This document shows, piece after piece, positions 5,005 through 10,582 of a stretch of DNA of 10,582 nt (position 1 is the first letter of the stretch; every line of letters starts with the position of its first letter). The notes under the pieces were generated by a model. That model was not told the DNA's origin, did no database searches, and saw nothing but the letters and a program-made list of their open reading frames with translations. The position numbers and the translations under genes are program-made. This stretch comes from MGBC124762 sp048201935 (GTDB lineage Bacteria > Bacillota > Clostridia > Oscillospirales > Oscillospiraceae). The stretch covers positions 1 to 10,582 of the forward strand of contig DBFBGR010000008.1 of assembly GCA_048201935.1 (NCBI GenBank), read 5' to 3'.

Positions 5005-8000
5005 TTACTTTTCCATCCAGCGCACGAATCTCGCCAGCACGGTGGCTACCTCCGCGCGGGTGGCGTTGGCCAGGGGGTCCACCACGTTGCCGTTGCGGCC
5101 GATGAGCAGGCCCTGCTGGGTCATCCAGGCCACGGCCTCGTAGGCCCAGTCGCCCACCTGGTCGCTGTCGTCATAGCGAAGGGCGGGGGCCTTGCCCTGC
5201 ACCAGGCCCTTCAGGTCGGCGTAGCGGTAGATCATGGTGGCCAGCTGCTCGCGGGTGATGGGGTCCTCCGGGCCAAAGGCCTCGGCGCTGTAGCCCTTGA
5301 GCACCACGGTCTCGGCGTTGGCGCCCCACACGATGGCGTCGGTGTACCAGGTGTCCAGCTTCACATCCTGGAAGGTCACCGTACCCACGGCCTCGGGCTT
5401 ACCCTCCATGCGGTGGAGCACCGTGGCCATCATGGCGCGGTTCATAGGCATATCGGGGCTGAAGTGGGTCTCGTCGGTGCCGTTGAAGATATCCCGGTCG
5501 GAGACAAAGTAAGCGTCGTCCTCGCCCCAGTGGTCGTCCAGGTCCACATAGTGCTTCTTGTGCTCGTCTTCCTTCTTGTCGTCCTGGGTCCCCACGGTGC
5601 CGCTGGGCCTTCTGCCGCCGCCACCGGACGAGGTCTTCTCCTGGGTGCCGGGCTTGGGCTGGAAGGCGTCAATGGCCTTGTCCAGCTCGTCCTTGGCCTT
5701 GTTCACGTCCTCCTGGGTGTACTTGTCTGGGTCCTTCTCGATCTCCTCGAGCAGGTCCTTGGCCTTTTGGAGTTCGTCGTCCAGCTTCTTCTTGTCCTCG
5801 GGGGTCACCCAGGTCTTGTCCTTGGGGATGTCGGCGCCGTCCTTCTCGCTGGTCTGAACGTCCTTTTCCTTCTCCTCACCCTTCTGGATGGACTCCTTGA
5901 GCGCGTCGGTGTTGATCCCCTCCTTGAAGGTGACGGCGACGCTCACGTCCTGGGCAGGCATGGTGAAGGTCTTGTCTGTTACGCTCACCGCGCTACCATC
6001 GGCGGCCTGGGCGGTGATGGTATCCACCCGGTAGCCATCCTCGGGGGCGGTCACCACGCTGACCGTCTTCCCTGCCGCCGCCCGGGTGGCGGCCACGCCG
6101 TCCACGGTGAAGCGCACCGTGCCGTGCTCGGTAGCGGCGGCGGTGATGGCATAGGTCGCCACCAGCTTGCCCGGCTCCTTGCCGGCGATGAAGTCCTCCA
6201 CGGCCTTGTTGATGTCGTCGATGGCCTGCTTCACCTCGTCCTCGGTGGCGTCAGGATCGTCGTACACCTCCTGGGCCTTTTCGATGGCGTCGGTGAGGTC
6301 CTGCTTCTCACTGGGGTCCACCCACTGCTCCTCGGGCGGTACGTCGGCGCCGTCGTCACTCACCTTGGTGTCCTGGGAGTCATGCTCGTCCGAGGCCTCG
6401 TCGATGGCCTGCTTCAAAAGCTCCTTGTCCACATACCGGCCCAGCTCCTTGGCCTCGTCGTAGGTCTTCTGGGCCTGAGCCATGGCGGCGGTGGCGGCGT
6501 CCACCTCGGCCTGGGTGGCGTCCACCTGGTCATACACATCCTGGGCGGAGCCGATGGCCGTATGCAGCGCGTCCCGCTCCGGGGCGGTGACCCACCAGAT
6601 ATTGGGCATCACGTCTCTGCCGTCCTCGCTGACGCGGATCTCCGTGTTATAGTCGGTGGTGGCGGCCTCGATGGCGGCGGCCAGGGCGGCCTTATTGGCC
6701 TTGGGCGTGGCGTCTCTGTGCTCCAAGGAGCCCAGCACATGGCCGCCGTAGCGCACCTGCACACTGTACTTGGTGCCGTTGGTCAACCCGGTGATCTCGC
6801 CGGTGGTCCCCACCTTCGTCACCGCCACATCGCTCCAGTTGGCGCCGTCGTCGGTGCTGATCTGGTAGAGGTCCTGGAACAGTTCGTTATAGTTGGTGAT
6901 AACGATCTTCTGGTCGGCGCCCTCCAGTGCGGGCGGGGTGGCCCGGGTCAGCGTCGTGTGCGCCGCCGCGGACGCCTCGGTCTCGTCGGTCTCGGCAAAG
7001 CGGATGTCCAGGCCGTTGACCGCCGAGGGGTTCTCCTGCTCCGGGATGGCATAGGTACCGTCGCCGCCCACGGTAATGTCCGTCCAGGTCCGCTCGTTGT
7101 CCAGGCTGTACTGCAGCTTGGCGGCGGAGCCGTCGGGATGGTCGGCCAGGGCCTGGTCCAGCTTGCTCAGGACGCGGCCCAGGGTCTCCAGCTCGATGCC
7201 GGCGGGAGCATCGGTGGTCTTCTTGTTCACCCGGACGGTGATGTTGGCTACGGCCTCGTGGACGCCGGAGATATTGGTGGCGGAGATGGTGCAGGTATAG
7301 GTACCGCTGTCGGCCACCAAAGCGCCGATTTTCTTATAGTTGTTCTCGTTGGCCGTGCCGTCCGCATCGCCGTCCACCTTGGCCCAGGCGTAGGTCAGCG
7401 CGCCGTCGGTGCCCTCGACGACCTGTCCCAGCGAGCCGTCGGGGTTGGTCTCGCGCATTTCAGCCTGCACGGTCATATCCAGCTTCTGGCCGGAGGTGAT
7501 GGTCACGCCGTTGCCGCCGTTGGGATAGGCGGTGATGCGGATGATCTTCGCGCCGGAGTTGCGCACGGCCAGATCCACGGTAACGTCGGCGGCGGCGCTC
7601 CAATTTTCATTGCCGGCGAAGCTGGCGGTCACGGTATACACCAGGTCCTCCGTGGCATGGGTGTTGGGGGGCAGCGTGGCCTGGTAGTTCCAGGCCTTGC
7701 CGTCGGCGGTGGAGTCCTTCTTCTCCACCTTGGCCTCCCCGGTGGTGGTGCCGGTGGCGCCCTTGCGCGCGATGGTCACCGTGGGTTCCAGTCCCTCGGG
7801 CATACCAGACACCAGCAGCTCGATGGTGTTGCCCGCGGCGGTGACCTCGTCGTTCCGGGCCTGGATGGCCAGGGTCACATCGCCCTTCTCCACCGTCAGC
7901 TCCAGCTCGGCCGTCTTGGTGTTGTCCCGGACGCTGGTGGCGGTGACGGTGGTCTTGCCCACCTTCTTGGGGGTCACCACGGCCTTGCCGTCGGTGGTGT

Positions 8001-10248
8001 TTTCGCCGGAGTCCACGGCGATGACGGCGTCGTCACCGGCCTGCCAGGTCACGGCGTCCGCGCCCTCGGCGGGCATGATGTAGTACTCTCCGTCGGTGGT
8101 CTTGTACCACTCGGTCAGGACCGTCAGGTCCAGGGTCTGGCCCATCTTGATGGTCTTGGACGTGGCGTTATCCGAAAAGCCAAAGCTCTTGATCTCCGGC
8201 TTGCGCACCACCAGCGTGGCGGTGCCCTCCACGGTGGAGTTGGCCTCCTTGCTCTTGGCGGTGACGGTATAGGTCCCCTTGGTGACGGTGGGTAGCACCG
8301 TCACCTGCCCGTCGTCGGCAATGGAGATGCCCTTGTCGGCAGCGTCCTTGCCGTCGGAGTCGGTGATGGACCAGGTCACGCCCTGCTCTTTGGCGGTGGT
8401 AGGGGTCACGGCGGCCTGCATCGTGGCGGTGACGCTCTCGCCCCGGATGTCTACCTCATGCTTATTGAAGCCGTGGGAGCAGGTAACGTCCACCTTGGTG
8501 ACCTCGTAGACCTCCACCTCCACCGCATGGGTCACGCCGCCGATGGTCACGCTGATGGTGGTCTTGCCCGGGGCCACAGCGGTGACGCTGGCCGCCGGCG
8601 CGCCGTCGATCTTCTTGTGCTCCGGGGCCTTCACCGTGGCCACCGCCGCGCTGCTGCTGGTCCAGACAGAGCCGCTGCGGTCGCCGTAGGTCTCGCCGGC
8701 TCCGGCGCCCTCCAGCACCATGGTCAGGTTCATGGTCGCGCCAACGGCCAGCCGCAGAGAGGACTTGGCGGGATAGGTCTCGATCTTTACGTCTTTGGGC
8801 GCGACGCTGGTCAGGTCGGCCTTGGGCAGCGCGCTGGCCTCGGTCACCGTCACCTCCCGGAGACGAACGCCCCGGTTGGCGTAATTCTCCCGGCTGGGAG
8901 TCGCCTCGGCCACCGGCGGCATCGCGGGAGAGCAGATGCGGTAGGTGCCCGCGCTCAGGTTTTCGTAGGTCACGGTGTGGGCGCTGGTGCCGGTGCCGGC
9001 GGTGCCGGTCTTACCGTTGCCGCACTTCAGGACCGTCTTGGTCCCGGTCCCCGCCGTATCGCTGACATCGGCGGCCGGGCCGGTAAAGCTGGCATAGGCC
9101 ACCAGGTCCTTGCTCTGGGTATCCATCAGGCCAATGACAGACACGTTCTCCGCGTCGGTGGAGCAGAAGGTGATGACCACCGTGGCGGTGCTCTCCACGG
9201 TGAACTCCAGGCCGTTCTTGCCCGAGGCCTTGCCCACCTCCAGGGCGCAGGCGCCGATGCTGGCCTTGGGGTCCCGGTACTGCAGGCCCTCGTTGCTGCC
9301 GCCGTCGTCCCAGTTGGCGGTAAAGTAGGGAGACAGGAACACCGGCCCCTTGGGGATCAGGTCCTTGTCGCCCATGGGCTGGAAACTCTTCTGGGTGGCG
9401 GTGAGGGTGTAGGTCAGCTCCCCAGCCACCGGCTCGGCCGAGCCGGGCTTCTGCGCGGCCACAAAGCTAGCCGTGGCGGCGTCCAGGGCGGTCTTGGCCG
9501 TCTCCAGGCTGGGGTCGTCCACGTTTTCTCCCGCCGCGGTCAGGGCGGTCTCGGCAAAGCCGATGGCCGTGTTGTAGGCGTCCAGGTCGGCCTGGAGGAC
9601 CCACTTGTCCAGCTTGGACACGTTGGCGGCGTCGGTGTTTACCTTGTCGGCCCAGGCCGCGGCCTCCTTCTTCGCGGCGGTGATGGCCTTGGTCAGCGTC
9701 GCCGCCAGGGTGGGCGGCGCGTCGGGGACCCAGGTGATGTAGACAACCTGGGACTCGCTCTTATTCTTGGTGATCTTGTAGGCAGTTCCCTCAGCGGTCT
9801 TGAAGCTGGCGGTGTAATTATTATTGCTGTCCTGGGCCACGGTCAGGACCTCGGCCGCACCAGCCACGCCATCCACCGTGGGCTCAGCGTTCATGGTGTA
9901 CCCCTTGGAGCCGCTGTTGCAGTAAAGGGTCAGAGTGCCGTCGCCAGGAGCGGTAAAGCTGATCCCCGTGCCGGACTGCATCTTCAGCCCGCTGGAAAAG
10001 GTCAGGGTCGTAGCCGCTTCCCCTTCAGCCCCAGGGAACGTCACGGTGACCTCGCTCCCCGCTTTGTATGTCCCGAACTTACATCCACTGCTAAATGTAT
10101 AGATCGTGCCCGTAGGCACCGCTCCGCTGCTAAAACTGGCGGTGTAGCTCAGATCATCTGCTGCCAATGCCGCAGGCATTGGCACGATGCTGCACAGCAT
10201 CGTCAGCGCGCACAAAAGGCTCAGGAGCTTTTTCATCCACGTCTTCAT
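5005..10248 (-). CDS. Giant SLH-anchored modular surface protein with Ig-like and FIVAR-like repeats (1747 aa)
   Basis: Exported wall-bound protein with no recognisable catalytic domain. Signal peptide 1-29 (MKKLLSLLCALTMLCS core, ALA cleavage site). Order: beta-sandwich module (about 31-175, with GTLTLYCNSGSKGYTM and AYKITKNKSESQVVYI); helical FIVAR-like segment (about 181-268); second beta-rich module (about 276-470); Ig-like/Big_2-type domains (starting near 477, 583, 686, 789 and 900, the last with DSGTYTCTISATN); Fn3-like stretches (about 1015-1180); FIVAR-like repeats (from 1185 and 1272); a divergent InlB-type beta repeat (about 1362-1443, ending FTMPAQDVSVAVTF); a third FIVAR-like repeat (from 1445); a Gly/Lys-rich linker; and three SLH domains (1566-1747) with motifs MNRAMMATVLHRM, ITREQLATMIYRY and ATRAEVATVLARF. 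SLH domains bind pyruvylated wall polymers. The start at 10248 follows GAGAGG (10261-10266), a modest site with 12-base spacing; an ATG 12 bases inside is possible. It has its own promoter and terminator. Likely roles are adhesion or substrate binding; inference only. Confidence 0.92.
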   Translation of the reverse strand: MKTWMKKLLSLLCALTMLCSIVPMPAALAADDLSYTASFSSGAVPTGTIYTFSSGCKFGTYKAGSEVTVTFPGAEGEAATTLTFSSGLKMQSGTGISFTAPGDGTLTLYCNSGSKGYTMNAEPTVDGVAGAAEVLTVAQDSNNNYTASFKTAEGTAYKITKNKSESQVVYITWVPDAPPTLAATLTKAITAAKKEAAAWADKVNTDAANVSKLDKWVLQADLDAYNTAIGFAETALTAAGENVDDPSLETAKTALDAATASFVAAQKPGSAEPVAGELTYTLTATQKSFQPMGDKDLIPKGPVFLSPYFTANWDDGGSNEGLQYRDPKASIGACALEVGKASGKNGLEFTVESTATVVITFCSTDAENVSVIGLMDTQSKDLVAYASFTGPAADVSDTAGTGTKTVLKCGNGKTGTAGTGTSAHTVTYENLSAGTYRICSPAMPPVAEATPSRENYANRGVRLREVTVTEASALPKADLTSVAPKDVKIETYPAKSSLRLAVGATMNLTMVLEGAGAGETYGDRSGSVWTSSSAAVATVKAPEHKKIDGAPAASVTAVAPGKTTISVTIGGVTHAVEVEVYEVTKVDVTCSHGFNKHEVDIRGESVTATMQAAVTPTTAKEQGVTWSITDSDGKDAADKGISIADDGQVTVLPTVTKGTYTVTAKSKEANSTVEGTATLVVRKPEIKSFGFSDNATSKTIKMGQTLDLTVLTEWYKTTDGEYYIMPAEGADAVTWQAGDDAVIAVDSGENTTDGKAVVTPKKVGKTTVTATSVRDNTKTAELELTVEKGDVTLAIQARNDEVTAAGNTIELLVSGMPEGLEPTVTIARKGATGTTTGEAKVEKKDSTADGKAWNYQATLPPNTHATEDLVYTVTASFAGNENWSAAADVTVDLAVRNSGAKIIRITAYPNGGNGVTITSGQKLDMTVQAEMRETNPDGSLGQVVEGTDGALTYAWAKVDGDADGTANENNYKKIGALVADSGTYTCTISATNISGVHEAVANITVRVNKKTTDAPAGIELETLGRVLSKLDQALADHPDGSAAKLQYSLDNERTWTDITVGGDGTYAIPEQENPSAVNGLDIRFAETDETEASAAAHTTLTRATPPALEGADQKIVITNYNELFQDLYQISTDDGANWSDVAVTKVGTTGEITGLTNGTKYSVQVRYGGHVLGSLEHRDATPKANKAALAAAIEAATTDYNTEIRVSEDGRDVMPNIWWVTAPERDALHTAIGSAQDVYDQVDATQAEVDAATAAMAQAQKTYDEAKELGRYVDKELLKQAIDEASDEHDSQDTKVSDDGADVPPEEQWVDPSEKQDLTDAIEKAQEVYDDPDATEDEVKQAIDDINKAVEDFIAGKEPGKLVATYAITAAATEHGTVRFTVDGVAATRAAAGKTVSVVTAPEDGYRVDTITAQAADGSAVSVTDKTFTMPAQDVSVAVTFKEGINTDALKESIQKGEEKEKDVQTSEKDGADIPKDKTWVTPEDKKKLDDELQKAKDLLEEIEKDPDKYTQEDVNKAKDELDKAIDAFQPKPGTQEKTSSGGGGRRPSGTVGTQDDKKEDEHKKHYVDLDDHWGEDDAYFVSDRDIFNGTDETHFSPDMPMNRAMMATVLHRMEGKPEAVGTVTFQDVKLDTWYTDAIVWGANAETVVLKGYSAEAFGPEDPITREQLATMIYRYADLKGLVQGKAPALRYDDSDQVGDWAYEAVAWMTQQGLLIGRNGNVVDPLANATRAEVATVLARFVRWMEK
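5644..6696 (-). repeat. Three FIVAR-like helical repeats within the surface protein
   Basis: Three units of about 85-90 residues start at residues 1185, 1272 and 1445. Each has a helix (NKAALAAAIEAAT, KELLKQAIDEASD, DALKESIQKGEEK), then a turn motif (SEDGRDVMPNIWWVTAPE, SDDGADVPPEEQWVDPSE, SEKDGADIPKDKTWVTPED), then two further helices. The turn consensus is D-G-x-D-V/I-P-x(4)-W-V-x-P. The interval between the second and third units holds the InlB-type beta repeat. FIVAR-type three-helix units are common in Gram-positive surface proteins as stalks and sugar- or matrix-binding elements. The last unit is especially Lys/Glu-rich. Family assignment comes from pattern recognition, not a profile search. 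Confidence 0.75.
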
Positions 10249-10324
10249 CCGTCATCAGATCCTCTCGCTGAGATTTGGCGGCCCATCGACATTTTATATG
10301 AATGCCGCCGCCTGAACGATATAT

Positions 10325-10352
10325 ATTTTAGTCATTTTTCCCCGCTTGTCAA
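10325..10352 (-). promoter_or_regulatory. Sigma-A promoter of the SLH surface-protein gene
   Basis: On the minus strand TTGACA (10347-10352, perfect -35) and TAAAAT (10325-10330) are 16 bases apart. Transcription would start near 10318, leaving a leader of about 70 bases to the ATG at 10248. The promoter sits 70 bases after the 5S rRNA terminator, so the gene should be transcribed independently of the rRNA operon. Confidence 0.8.
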
Positions 10353-10421
10353 TACCTCTGTAAAAATTTGATAATTGTTTTCATATCCATCCTTTTCAGG
10401 GGATATTTTCCAATAAAATGC

Positions 10422-10459
10422 AAAAAAGAACGAACTGGCCTCTCGGTCAGTTCGTTCTT
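10422..10459 (-). terminator. Intrinsic terminator of the rRNA operon
   Basis: Arms at 10426-10437 and 10448-10459 form a perfect 12-bp stem (AAGAACGAACTG with CAGTTCGTTCTT). The loop can fold further into CC-GAGA-GG after one A/C mismatch. On the minus strand the stem runs straight into six T residues (10422-10427). It starts only a few bases after the 3' end of the 5S rRNA, as expected for the end of an rRNA operon. Confidence 0.92.
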
Positions 10460-10464
10460 CTTTG

Positions 10465-10581
10465 TGTCGGCATTACCTATTTTCCCGGGCCGTCTCCAGC
10501 CAAGTATTTTCGGCGCAGGTGAGCTTAACTTCTGTGTTCGGGATGGGAACAGGTGGACCCTCACCGCAATCAACACCGACT
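10465..10581 (-). rRNA. rrf: 5S ribosomal RNA
   Basis: The minus strand contains the near-universal 5S core CCCATCCCGAACACAGAAG followed by TTAAGCTC, with CACCTGTTC just before it and GCGCCGAAAATACTTGGC after it (loop B/C and loop E/helix IV regions). The terminal helix closes correctly: GTCGGTGTT (10580-10572) pairs with AATGCCGAC (10474-10466) through seven Watson-Crick and two G-U pairs. Length is about 115-117 bases, normal for bacterial 5S. The end positions are estimated from that helix, and the 5' end lies at or within a base or two of the window edge. An rRNA operon (16S-23S) should therefore lie just beyond the right edge, in the same direction. Confidence 0.93.
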
Positions 10582-10582
10582 T

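Noticed and set aside
4867..8295. 1142-codon open frame on the plus strand
   Set aside because: It lies opposite the SLH protein, with a repetitive GGV/LGGV/HLG composition and no start signal. It is a shadow of codon bias on the other strand.
8458..10371. 637-codon open frame on the plus strand
   Set aside because: It is antisense to the N-terminal half of the surface protein and crosses its promoter, with shadow-type composition and no motifs.
10349..10576. 75-codon minus-strand open frame
   Set aside because: It overlaps the 5S rRNA, its terminator and the next promoter. The translation is an artefact of RNA-gene sequence.

Overview
The window looks like chromosome of a GC-rich member of the Clostridia, most likely a gut Oscillospiraceae relative (Flavonifractor/Lawsonibacter type). 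This is inferred from three things: GC-rich, Gram-positive-style secreted proteins with S-layer homology (SLH) domains; strong Shine-Dalgarno sites of the AGGAGG type; and sigma-A promoters of the TTGACW-16/17-TAAAAT type. The species cannot be named from the sequence alone. Every gene I can support lies on the minus strand, so the window reads from right to left.

Layout, in transcription order. (1) The right edge (about 10465-10581) is a 5S rRNA, the 3' end of an rRNA operon that continues beyond the window, closed by a strong intrinsic terminator (10422-10459). (2) A promoter (10325-10352) drives one very large gene (5005-10248, 1747 aa). It encodes a secreted modular surface protein with a signal peptide, two N-terminal beta-sandwich modules, a run of Ig-like/Fn3-like domains, several FIVAR-like helical repeats, an InlB-type beta repeat and three C-terminal SLH domains that should hold it on the cell wall. 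It ends at a terminator (4943-4981). (3) Four bases further on is the -35 box of the next promoter (4910-4938). This serves a two-gene operon of secreted family PL1 pectate lyases: a 605-aa enzyme (3032-4849) and, after a 21-bp gap, an 877-aa enzyme (377-3010) with an extra N-terminal Fn3-like domain, a long Ser-Pro linker and a C-terminal beta-sandwich module. (4) After a long inverted repeat (310-340), a third promoter (234-261) drives another secreted protein, of which only the first 52 residues are present (1-158).

Functionally this is a pectin-degradation and cell-surface locus. Both lyases keep the catalytic Lys/Arg and calcium-binding Asp positions of PL1, and should cut de-esterified homogalacturonan outside the cell by beta-elimination. 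They end in the same roughly 75-residue module, although neither has an SLH, LPXTG or recognisable dockerin anchor. The N-terminal modules of the neighbouring SLH protein resemble accessory modules found on gut-bacterial pectinolytic enzymes, so a wall-bound substrate-binding partner for the lyases is plausible, but this is inference. I see no defence system, CRISPR array, insertion sequence, tRNA or prophage gene. The large plus-strand open frames are high-GC shadows.
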